Below are positions 11,840 to 20,822 of a DNA stretch of 64,000 nt, piece by piece (within the stretch, counting starts at the first letter, position 1; the number at the start of each line of letters is the position of its first letter). Source of the DNA: Azadirachta indica (Eukaryota; Streptophyta; Magnoliopsida; Sapindales; Meliaceae); the NCBI GenBank assembly GCA_022749755.1, contig JAGQDM010000070.1:3818683-3882682 (forward strand), written 5' to 3'. Under the pieces are notes generated by a model that saw only the letters and a list, made by a program, of their open reading frames with translations, did no database searches and was not told the origin of the DNA. A program made the position numbers and the translations under genes.

Positions 11840-12418
11840 TTTTTTTTTTTTTTCCAGCACTACAAGCATTTTTATACATGGGAGTACATTCAATAGGAAG
11901 CTTACACACACATAGACCAGCCACACAACACAAACACAACAACATTACAAAGTTAACTAACAACATATGTTGTTAACAAAAGACATAGAACAACATTAAA
12001 CAAAGACAAAGAAAGCCATGCATTAAAACACACTACTTTGCGTCGACGGACTACTTATTGAAATCTTCTAGAAAGACTCGACGGACTCTTCTAGTCTCCC
12101 CGGTGACCGAGGGTGGCAGCCCGAACAATCAGCTCGTGCTGTTCGTCGAGGTTGCTTTGCTTCCTCTCCTGTCTTCCAGACCGCGAATGCGGTCCCGGAT
12201 CAATTGCATCGCTCTTCCTACGGCCTCCGGATCGAGAGCAGGCGGATGCTCCCAGAACAGACCCAGCCTTTGCTCCAATTCGAGCTTCTCCTCTTCCACC
12301 TGACGTATTTCTTGCTCAATTCTCTCGAGTCTGATAGCGAGATCCATGGCTACTCACTTTCTTGCCGACTTCTAAGTGCCCTTTGCCAAATAGAGACTGA
12401 AAGAAGCTTCTATTTATA
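11840..12418 (-). other. Nuclear-style small transcription unit: TATA box, Kozak ATG, coiled-coil ORF, A-tract
   Basis: On the minus strand a TATA box (TATAAATA, 12418-12411) lies about 64 bases before an ATG in a strong plant nuclear context (GCCATGG, ATG at 12347). The ORF ends at 12129. A T/G-rich sequence resembling a plant 3' untranslated region follows, ending in 14 A (plus-strand T run 11840-11853). Plant mitochondrial genes do not use TATA boxes or Kozak contexts, so this arrangement suggests DNA copied from the nucleus. A retrotransposon LTR is another possible source. The A run may be coincidental, because similar runs occur elsewhere in the window. Confidence 0.4.
12129..12347 (-). 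CDS. 72-codon predicted coiled-coil ORF, likely nuclear in origin
   Basis: The predicted protein begins MDLAIRLERIEQEIRQVEEE. Its first 30 residues have heptad-spaced Leu/Ile/Val and alternating acidic and basic residues, consistent with a coiled coil. A second charged helix (residues about 42-62) and a Ser/Thr-rich tail follow. There is no signal peptide or membrane segment. I do not recognise the family. The start was chosen for its GCCATGG context and its position just behind a TATA box. The local GC content is higher than in the flanks, which fits a foreign insert. Function is unknown. Confidence 0.35.
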   Translation of the reverse strand: MDLAIRLERIEQEIRQVEEEKLELEQRLGLFWEHPPALDPEAVGRAMQLIRDRIRGLEDRRGSKATSTNSTS

Positions 12419-12589
12419 GGCGTTGGAGGCCCTTAACCCTTTTTTCTTATTAGTAAGATAGGTTGTCTTGGTTCTGTAACAGGATCATTTCAAACTTGGC
12501 TTTTCATGAATATGGAACCTCTTGAATAGGACGCAATAATAGAGCGAATCCGTCAGAGAGTACTCCACCACGAGCTGCCAAAGCACGCT

Positions 12590-12809
12590 CAGTCAATCGT
12601 CAATCTCCAGCCCAAAGCTGACCAGTACAACCATGTGTCACCCCGCGGGCTTCGTCGTACCCTGCCTACTCGTCTTTAACCGGCCTATTTGTACCCAGCT
12701 ACAATCTATTCCCTTAGGCCAAAGGGCCCCTCGGCCAATCGTCACTCGCCAGCTCCGTCCTTGCTTTGGAAAAGCCGCTCTTGATTGATCTGATCAGACG
12801 CTTGCTTTT
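12590..12809 (-). repeat. Arm B of a diverged inverted repeat (partner 1754-2005)
   Basis: The reverse complement of this stretch aligns with 1754-2005 over about 200 bases, with the landmarks in the same order and several small indels. It sits directly before the CAGTACAG-rich cluster. No gene is visible in either copy. Confidence 0.85.
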
Positions 12810-12834
12810 GCTTTTTTTTCTTTTGCCCAGTCAA

Positions 12835-12995
12835 GTAAGTACCCTTTACAGCTCAGTAAGTACTGTAACCAGTACAGCACTTGCTCTTACAGCAAACAGC
12901 AATAGCTACCAGTACAGCTCGCTCTGTAAGTCCACTAGCTATTACAGTCCACTAGAAAGACACCAGTACAGTAAGTCCGTACAGCACTCGCACTC
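12835..12995. repeat. Cluster of CAGTACAG / TACAGC words with a small hairpin
   Basis: The word CAGTACAG occurs three times in about 100 bases, mixed with related words such as TTACAGC, GTACAGC and AGTAAGT. At 12860-12875 GTACTG and CAGTAC pair around a TAAC loop. The 20-mer GTACTGTAACCAGTACAGCA (12860-12879) recurs exactly at 16667-16686. It is a simple-sequence-like cluster of unknown origin. Confidence 0.7.
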
Positions 12996-12999
12996 GCAA

Positions 13000-14560
13000 T
13001 AGAAAAGCATACTTCTATATATAATAAATCCTAATCTAATCTAATCGCATCAAATTAATCAAATTCTGAAATAAGATAGACTAAATTGAATATTATGACG
13101 CACCAGAGTGGAGTGGTGCATCTCACTCACATTAAAAGAATCTACTCAATACTATCCCCAATCATAGAATGAACGGCAGTCAGTTCACATTCTGAATCTG
13201 TTCCACGCCCACTCTGTGTCTTCTTTTGTCATATTAGTCTTCAATTATTCTACCAACTATCATGTTAACAAACCAAATTTATCTGAAAAATAACGCATGA
13301 CTCGAAAGAATTCTTTATTGAATTAAGTTTCAGATATAAAAGAATTGAACATGTATTTTAATATTACCTCTCACTGTTACTCTAACAACAACACTCAAAA
13401 CTAAAATCAGCAATAGAAATGCATCACCACCCCCATGGTAATGAACACCCAAGGATAGGCTGAACCTGCTACCCTCGATTCCAGCCCACTGTTCGGGAAC
13501 AGCCCTCCATTCCTGATCCAAATGCCCAATCCCCAATCTCTGATAAAGATGGTAGCTTTCTTTCTTTTCGGAAAGCAGATGGCACTACTCTTCCTACTTA
13601 CTACTATCAGCAGACGATCTTGCGGACGATCTTGCAGACTCTGTCTCGTATGGGGTTCGTGTTGAGTAAGACAGGAGTGAGGAACTAGACCACACTGCGT
13701 CTGAGGCCAGAACCTCAAGTCGATGGCAAAAAAACTAATTCCCTCCCTCCCTCCTAAGATAGAGTAGAGTTCGACCGACACAGCACCGCCGAACGGCCCA
13801 CACCGGTATGGCCGCACGGCTAATTGAAACTCCCCCCTTATCTATGCCACCCATAGGGCCGAAGATAAGATAGGTTTGTGCGAGAGTGGCAGAAAGTGGG
13901 TCAGATTCTGCCGAGACGTGGTATCAACTAACTATTGATTCAACCTCCGAGGGCATAAAGTCACTTCCTTTATTTTGATTTGAAAAAAAGGCTTATCCCT
14001 CTGAGTGCTAAAGCGTCAGCCTGGTGAATGATAGGAGGGCGATCTTTATTCGTATTATGTTGGTGTGTTCTATCCTTGTAGCGGGGGGGGGGGGGGGGTT
14101 CGTTTAGTTTATTGGTATGGTATTCTCTCAGTCTATTGTTGTTGTTAGTTGGGCCTTTCTGCTGGAAGGTATTAGAATGTGGGTGCGTACTGCTCTTTTT
14201 ACTAGTCTGACTTCTTATCGGTCGTGGCTGATTGAGCTGGTTCGCGTAACTGCGAGACGATTAGGTTCGAGACGTTAGGTTCGTCCGTGACGCTTGGGCG
14301 GTGCCCCGGATCCCTACGAGCAGAGGATGATCAAATCCGCTACGCCCACCCTCCGCCCTACTTTCGACCTGTTTCCAGCGCCTTTTGCAGATAGATAAAC
14401 TTCTGGTCTTGCCTAGGTTTATGGAAGAAAGGTTTATTCTTTGAATCCGATGGTGACTTTTTTTTCACTGCTATCGTCTGGACATGGTGCAACAAGAAGA
14501 GAATTAGCAGAATAGGAAAAAGAATTTCTTATTCTCATATACCTCTACTTCACTCGAATC
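13000..14560. other. Spacer with an unidentified 136-codon ORF and a G16 tract
   Basis: The longest frame is 13407-13817 (minus strand, 136 codons). It overlaps another minus-strand frame at 13330-13536 and neither is recognisable. A run of 16 G occupies 14083-14098. The AT-rich part at 13000-13330 contains no gene that I can identify. Confidence 0.45.
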
Positions 14561-14620
14561 CCTAAGAGTGATGTGGAGAGATGAAAGTGTGGGTGCCCAC
14601 AGTGGCGACTCCACTGGGGA
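14560..14620 (+). mobile_element. Tat/Ogre-like LTR end and primer binding site
   Basis: The sequence TGGCGACTCCACTGGGGA (14603-14620) resembles the tRNA-Arg-type primer binding site of plant Tat/Ogre Ty3/gypsy elements. It follows one base after a CA dinucleotide (GTGCCCACA), as expected for an LTR terminus. The element would be read on the plus strand, with an LTR before and a 5' leader after this point. I see no matching LTR copy and no gag or pol directly downstream, so only a piece of the element was captured. The assignment rests on motif memory rather than on a search. Confidence 0.5.
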
Positions 14621-16160
14621 TAGAAAAGGTAGACTCCAATGTGTCCATGGCTATTTCCAAACAAAGACCCAATTCAATGAGCTTGACCTGCACACACTTG
14701 CACTTTTTTCGCCCTATAACCCGGCGGATTCTAGTTTCGGGCGCCTGGCCCACTCGGCCTGTGCTGTGACCGCGACCAGTTTCCGCCCAGTTTCCTCCCC
14801 CCCCCCCGGACCAGTACCCATGGCCCACTCCAGACCATGAGATACGTCAAGGAGAGCAACCGCCCAAGGTAGGCCACCTTAAATAGCCCATCTTGAGAGG
14901 CACAATGGGAGCTTCCTCCCCCAAGCCTTACCGGAGTTATAAGGAGACACTTAGCCACACTAGAGAGCTTAGAAATTTCCCATAGGTCCACCCTGTCTTG
15001 TGTGACTGCGTGTGCTTGTTAGATTGCTTGGGGTTCTATGTTGGGCCCACTCTTTTTCACCTTAGGAAAATTGACTTATAGGCTGTGTTTCTGGGCCCTA
15101 TGATGGGATGGACCTTTAGAATAAATAGGGAAGGGCTTTGAATTAAGCCCAATTGGTCGAGACCTTCGAATAGAGCCTAGTGTTGGTGTGTAAGTGCATG
15201 GTCAAGTTGTAGGCTCTTCCATTGGTTGTGGGCCTTGAATTAAGCCCAATCTGTGGTTTTGTCATACAATAAGATCCAACTTGTTTGGACTCGTTAGGTT
15301 TGGCCCATTACCTTGAGTGAGGCCTAACGTGTACACCTCTTGTCATGAAGATGTGATCTTATCGGTCTTGGCCCAATCCTCTCGCCTTAGGGTAGGATAT
15401 CCATAAACCTTAAATCACGGGAACTTCTCCTTTTTTTTTTTTTTTGGTTGACAACCTATGTTGGGCTGACTAAGCCCACTATCCTAATAGGGTCCCATCT
15501 TGTGTCGGGTTAAGGCTCCACCTCATGTTGGGTTAAGGGCTTAGTTGAACCCAATTTCTTCACTTGTAGTCTAGGGCTTTGCTTGGCATTGGGCTTCGAT
15601 ATCCTGGTCTTGGATTAAACCTCTGCTCTCCTAATTCAGTCTATAGGCTTTGGTTTAGGTTCAATCAACTAAGTGACGCTTAGGTCCATCAATCAATCTC
15701 TCATAAACCCCTAAGCTGAATCTATATGGGGCCTTGTCTTAGGCCTAGCTTGTGTAGGCTATCTTTCACCTATGGTTTAACCCATACTTTAAACTCTTGT
15801 CATTAGGCCCAAAATTCCTTGTAACGCTCTAAGTCTAAGAGGGTAGTGAGGCTTAGATTCCATAGAGTTCAACCTGCATTGGGCTTTAGTTAAGCTACAT
15901 CCATTTTAGAATAGGATCTTTTATGTAGCCCAACTCATAGAGAGTTCTGTCACTTGGTCTGAACCTATTTCTTCTATTCCTATGATTGTTCAGTGATGGG
16001 GTTTCTCCTTTTAGGATTAGGTTTCTATCCCATATCGTCTTGTGCTAAGCTCATTTCTCTTATTAGGTCTTACCTTTTGTACTCTGTGGACGTTCAGATT
16101 GCATACCATGCAAGTCATTCATTATCCACACATGTCATACATCTTGAATATAGGATGATC
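14621..16160. other. Nuclear-like non-coding block, probable retroelement leader or LTR sequence
   Basis: No frame of note is open. The text is rich in GGCCCA, GCCCAA and GGGCTT words and contains a repeated phrase, TTGAATTAAGCCCAAT, at about 15139 and 15236. Such wording is typical of plant LTR retroelement non-coding parts and unlike the neighbouring mitochondrial spacer. A run of 11 C lies at 14797-14807. It adjoins the primer-binding-site-like sequence at 14603. Confidence 0.4.
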
Positions 16161-16630
16161 TTAGAAAGCACCTAAGTGTTGGACATTTGCATGATACAGG
16201 TAAACTATAGCATAGCCTAGAAAGAAGCAGGCAAATCGCTCTAGGTTAAAATAGAACCTACCTCGGAAAAAAATAGACTTTCTAAAAAAACGACTACTAA
16301 GATCGATCGAGGGAGGTGGCCCAAACCTAGGCTGTGACGCTTCCTGTTGAGTACACAATTAAGACTTTTTTTTCGTTTACACAGTACGAGAAAGACAATT
16401 ATAAAGAATGGGACTAAGTCTTGAGCAACTTTTTTAGATTCTATTCTTTAATATAGCATCAACATGACAATAACATTACAAAGCGATATAGGCATTTATC
16501 CCATCCATCAACCGAGAAAGACACACCTACGTTACACTAACAGGAGCGCGCTTCTTTATTCAAAACAAAAATACATTATGAAATGAACCCACATATAAAA
16601 GTGGGTTGGTCTGCTCATTATTTGTGTTCT

Positions 16631-16924
16631 TTATTCATTATTGAAATACAAATCAAAATAACACCTGTACTGTAACCAGTACAGCAGATTTGCGCCGGAT
16701 GGAACAAGGCGTTTTGAACCATAGACTACTGTTGCTGGAATGAAACGCAGCCTCGGAACAGAATTATGCTGGTTGCTGGGCCCTGATGGTGGAACTGGCA
16801 TTTTTGGGGGGAAGAAAGCGGCCCCCTTTTGCGGCAGAGTGGGCAGCATCGCTTTCCCTCGTGTAGCTATGATGCCATTGAACACAAGAAGAAGAAAAAG
16901 CAGTATTTCGCGAATTCTTGCCAT
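16631..16924 (-). CDS. IDA-LIKE (IDL) secreted peptide precursor-like gene, nuclear-derived
   Basis: The 97-residue product starts with a classic signal peptide, MARIREILLFLLLVF plus a short polar region (residues 1-23). At residues 40-55 it carries PKMPVPPSGPSNQHNS, which matches the EPIP motif of plant IDA/IDL peptide hormones (family pattern PKGVPIPPS-A/G-PSKRHN). In that family the motif is the secreted signal perceived by HAESA-type receptor kinases. Here Lys-Arg is replaced by Asn-Gln before His-Asn, and about 43 further residues follow where IDLs usually end within a few, so the 3' end may be altered. The frame is open upstream to 17092, but this ATG fits the signal peptide and the TATA box at 16972-16978. 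An AATAAA word overlaps the stop codon. A secreted nuclear-type peptide gene has no known role in a mitochondrion, so it is probably an inert capture. Confidence 0.65.
   Translation of the reverse strand: MARIREILLFLLLVFNGIIATRGKAMLPTLPQKGAAFFPPKMPVPPSGPSNQHNSVPRLRFIPATVVYGSKRLVPSGANLLYWLQYRCYFDLYFNNE
16665..16684. repeat. Small perfect hairpin CTGTACTG-TAAC-CAGTACAG
   Basis: Eight perfect base pairs enclose a TAAC loop. Most of this element recurs at 12860-12879 in the CAGTACAG cluster. It falls inside the 3' end of the IDL-like frame, after the peptide motif, and may mark where foreign sequence was added to that gene. Confidence 0.8.
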
Positions 16925-16971
16925 CACTGGAAAACAAATTGAGCTGTAGGCATCAAGGTAAGGGACCGAGA

Positions 16972-16978
16972 TTATATA
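16972..16978 (-). promoter_or_regulatory. TATA box of the IDL-like gene
   Basis: On the minus strand the sequence reads CAGTATATAATCTC. The TATATAA core lies about 50 bases before the ATG at 16924, a spacing normal for a nuclear RNA polymerase II gene with a short leader. Mitochondrial RNA polymerase does not use such an element, so it supports capture of a genomic nuclear copy rather than of a cDNA. Confidence 0.5.
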
Positions 16979-17006
16979 CTGCTGCAGAAGCGGAATCGAA
17001 GGGGTT

Positions 17007-17074
17007 GGTTGAAAGGTAAGGATAGCGTGATTGGCCGATTGGTTGGAAGGTAAGGATAGCATGATTGACTGGTT
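17007..17074. repeat. 34-bp tandem duplication upstream of the IDL-like gene
   Basis: Copies starting GGTTGAAAGGTAAGGATAGC (17007) and GGTTGGAAGGTAAGGATAGC (17041) follow each other head to tail with a few mismatches. They lie about 80-150 bases upstream of the IDL-like ATG, beyond its TATA box. Confidence 0.85.
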
Positions 17075-17274
17075 GCGGGTCCTTTGGATCATGGGCCACA
17101 GCTACTTGGGTAGAGACCGATGAACATCATTTGGACAGGCCGAGGCTATATGGGCTTAGGCCTTTTGATGGCTGTCATTTTCTGGGCTATTTGGAAGGGT
17201 TAACAAATTTTGGATGGGTATATAAGCAGTCAAACAAGATCGGATGGAATGACGCCTGACAGGCAGGCAATGGT

Positions 17275-18744
17275 TGCTTTGCTTCTCGATCTATTCTATT
17301 CTAGTGGTGAAGCGCGTCTTGCGAGTCAAGTCAAGTCAGAGAGGGATCGGATCAAGGGCCACAAAACCTTCGCGCGCACCGACGCGCCTAGCTAGGGAGG
17401 CAACCTGTTCGACGTCAGGACCGATCTCTCAACTTGATTAGCGATCCGCGCTTGGAAGCAAAGTGGCTATAGCTTGCTGTACTTCGCGCGCAAGAAGAGC
17501 GATCGGAAAAACTGGAGGGCCAGTGAGCCCACTGCAATGGCACCGAAATGGGGTCTGTGGGACGAAAACCCTACACCAGTTGAGATCCTTTCGTGCGCAC
17601 GGCGTACCGAAATTAGCAACTTTGTGACGGGGGCGACCTTCACTCTTCCTCTCGCTTCCTAACCCTAAAAGCTCACTCCTTTTGGTCTTGCTCCACGATC
17701 TGAAAGTTCCACTACGAGATAAATAAGCGGCAGGCGTTCTCGAGGTCTTTGGTCCAGTTCAAGCAAAGGAAGGACAGACGTTACTGTTCCCTCGTGCTTC
17801 TCCTAACGGGAAGCACTCGGTCACTGACTTGAATATGCGTCGTGTTCAGTGACCTCACCCCCTACCCCCTAGCCCCCTCAAGTGGGAACAGTACATTCCT
17901 CGCTCGACCGGGTCCATCCAGTCTCACTCGGGGTTGGGCGTGTCAAAAAAAGAAAAACCCCTTCGCTTCGCTCTTCCCCCTTGACTTTAGGGGTGAAACC
18001 CTTCCTGACCGGAGTGCCGTTCACTCGACTTCTCCTGGCGGGAAGTACTTGTTCCCTTCACCAACCAATCTTCGGATTCTAAAATCGTATATATAAGCAT
18101 AGAAAGCGCACCGTTTTGATATGGCAGTTGAAAATAGATCTGGAGAGTTGTTCACTCCAACGAGCCTAGGCGGCCTAGGTGGACAAAGTCCACTTCTTAT
18201 CAAAGCTCGAGTCTCCGGACTTGAAGAAAACGGTGCCTACGAGACGGCTATGGTGTTGCACAGGGAAGTCTAACACACACAGTTTTGAAGCTTATCTATT
18301 CCATTCCTCCCTCCCTCAAAGTGCGGCGGAGAGATGAGTTGCAAGATGAGTCTATGTTATCGAAGGTAATGATTCCTGTCCAAAGAGACGTAGGAGTGGC
18401 ATATTCGACGCAAGATGAACCTCTATCCATCAACTGATCCGTCTGGGGGCGGGAAAAAGAGTACCGATCCTCTTCTTCCGCCCATGCGTCTCGCCCAAGT
18501 AGAGTATAGTATTCCGCCCTTTCTGGTCGCTTGCTTCCGATTCCCCTACTCGACCCGATTCAATCCCTCCTGCCTTCCTGTTACATCTTTCTGCATGATG
18601 AACCTCTGGGGAGAGCAGCGGAGTTTTCGCCTGTCTCTCTAGATCAGCCTATTCTTTCTTTTTTATCGGTGGGGGATAATCCGTCCGTATAAAAGGTAGC
18701 TCATTCCTCTTGATCGCCACACTTTGTTCCTAAAGATCCCTCTT
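17275..18744. other. Spacer with no recognisable gene
   Basis: Several frames of 60-85 codons overlap on both strands without recognisable domains. The GC content is moderate. No RNA gene or plastid gene was recognised. Confidence 0.5.
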
Positions 18745-19284
18745 TCACCGGTATTGAACCCAAATAGCGGGTCTCATCTGACTGTTCCTATCCCCGGGAT
18801 TGGCGGAAAATTGATACTCTTGTGCAAAAAAGTCTGGAATGCCAAGTGCGGGTATTTTACCCGCATTCCTATCAATGAAAGATGAGCCTCTATAACAGAA
18901 CATAATTTCATGGAATCTAAGCCTTGATTGAAGATTCCCTTGAATCGGATTTCTCGAGCCGGTGAGAAAGATAGTTCGATAGATGCCACAGCCTTTACGA
19001 AGATGGGTGCCTCCCGACAAAAAGAGACTTTGGATGCAAGAGATCGATTCAATAGGATATTTCGACGCTAAAAAAAGTGAACCCTTGTTTTGGTGGCAGA
19101 GCCAGAAGCACCGGACAATCTGTTTCGGGGTCTCCTTCCTGCAAGTATACTGAGAGACTCGTATCTCAAAAATTCTATCTATGCATCTCTGAATCGTGGG
19201 GCCCGAAACAGTGTTGATATGGCCGGTAATGGTTTGATCCGGCATAGCACAGTGGCGTTTACGTGTTCCCAACAGACTTTTCAA
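18745..19284 (-). CDS. Unidentified 179-codon ORF overlapped by an opposite-strand ORF
   Basis: The frame encodes a moderately basic protein with several Cys residues and no membrane segment or known domain. A second minus-strand frame (18774-19052) and a plus-strand frame of 98 codons (19090-19386) overlap it, so the coding strand cannot be decided. The plus-strand product also matches nothing that I recognise. It is either a fortuitous ORF or a piece of an unknown foreign gene. Confidence 0.2.
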   Translation of the reverse strand: MKSLLGTRKRHCAMPDQTITGHINTVSGPTIQRCIDRIFEIRVSQYTCRKETPKQIVRCFWLCHQNKGSLFLASKYPIESISCIQSLFLSGGTHLRKGCGIYRTIFLTGSRNPIQGNLQSRLRFHEIMFCYRGSSFIDRNAGKIPALGIPDFFAQEYQFSANPGDRNSQMRPAIWVQYR

Positions 19285-19386
19285 ATCACCGATCCTCGTC
19301 TCGCAAGCACAATGAGCCGAAAAGCACTTACATTATGGACATCGGGAACGCGGCGGCACCGTGGCCATATCGAACTACCCGCCTAA

Positions 19387-20228
19387 TGAGTCCCTTTCTT
19401 TCCCTGCTCGCAATCTCTCCTTCCCCTCGGATGAAATAGTACGATGCCACCCTCCCTAGCCCCGCCTCTCTTTTCTTAGCCGGAGCTTTGCCCATTTAGT
19501 ACGAACTTTGGTGAGAGGCAAGCAAAAATGGATTGTATAAAGGCGGGCATTCTATCTCACATATCGCGCATCTGTCTGAATGATGAACCGGTGGCATCTG
19601 ACGACCGACCACATGCAACTCTTGCCTGGGCCAACAAAGCTACCCACCTAACATCTCTTTCTCCTCAACCCAAGCAGAGCATCAACTATGAAAAAGATGC
19701 TCAGGTCCAGAAGACACAGATTTAGGAGTTTACTATTCTACTTAGTTGGTTCTCACATATCTGACCCGGTCAAGAGAAGAGATATAGAAAGAGGAGAGTG
19801 AAGGGATTGATTTCGCTCGCGCATTGAGAGTTTTGGATTCAACCTTTTCTTAAGGAATCTTGTACCTTGACCCGCGTAGATATTGAGTCTAGTCCATCCA
19901 TATTGCCTTTATGAAATGAAAGAGCTCTTTCTGAACAGGGAAGGAGATGATCGAGTTTTTTAGTTTCGATGGGGTTCTTTCTCCTGTAAAGTCGAACCTA
20001 GTTAGGAGTTAGTCTTTCCTAACCCAAAACGTTGATGGATATTTCTAGGCTGAGCTTAAAGCAATATAGTTCGCTCCAAGGTGAGGCCACTCCATTTTTT
20101 ATCTAAATCCGTTCTTCCGTTGGAGTGGGAAAGAAGAGAGGGTACGCGGGCTTCTTTCACTTTAGTTTTGGAGAGATTGACTTAGCGCAAAAGAAAAAGG
20201 AAAATGAAATCAAAAGTGCGATTCGAAG
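19387..20228. other. Spacer with no recognisable gene
   Basis: A 65-codon frame at 19528-19725 (plus strand) is open but not recognisable. Nothing else was seen. Confidence 0.5.
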
Positions 20229-20594
20229 GTGATGGTTTTCATGGTCGAAAAGTGTTCTCTGTTTAAGCTTTCTGTAGAAATTGGAATCTCCATCCATCAG
20301 GTTTCTCACTCATTTCCTGTCTTATTTCTCGAAATTTCTCTATCCTTGCTTTTTTTTTCCATAATCGCGAGTCGTTTTTCTTTCTTACGTAGAAAGTACT
20401 TTATTTCTAAGAAAGGATTTCTCCCCGTTCAAAAATGTAAAATTGTGGTAAATCTTGCTTTCTTCTGGCTACTAGTGGGAATTTTCTGTATGTCTATCCC
20501 CCCTTTTTTATTTGTCTTACCCATTCAGGAACTGCCGCGTGAGCAGGTTGTTACTTCGTATCATAGCTTGAGTTATTCCCGAAAGGCCTTCTAA
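20229..20594 (+). CDS. Unidentified 121-codon ORF with predicted membrane segments
   Basis: The product has a hydrophobic stretch at about residues 28-50 (FPVLFLEISLSLLFFSIIAS), a basic loop (FLRRKYFISKK), and a second hydrophobic stretch at about residues 72-98 (VVNLAFFWLLVGIFCMSI onward). That two-helix layout is typical of small mitochondrial membrane ORFs. The second residue is also Met. It converges on cob, with about 230 bases between the two stops. I do not recognise the family. Length and hydrophobicity make it more interesting than an average spacer frame, but expression is unproven. Confidence 0.35.
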   Translation: MMVFMVEKCSLFKLSVEIGISIHQVSHSFPVLFLEISLSLLFFSIIASRFSFLRRKYFISKKGFLPVQKCKIVVNLAFFWLLVGIFCMSIPPFLFVLPIQELPREQVVTSYHSLSYSRKAF

Positions 20595-20822
20595 CCTGCG
20601 GCTTTCCTGAGGAAAATTTTGAAGGCTAGCATTTGTCAATTAACTTTTTTCTTATTGCTCCCGAAGAGAAGAGGCTGTTCTCCTCTTTCTTCTTTGTTTT
20701 TTGTTGGTTTTGCGAAATCAGTGCCCGCTTTTAACGTTAACGGGAAAGGCTTGCAAAATTTTTGCTTTTACTTATTAAGTAATACTCACTTGTAAATGAT
20801 TGGTGTCAGAATTTTTCACTGA

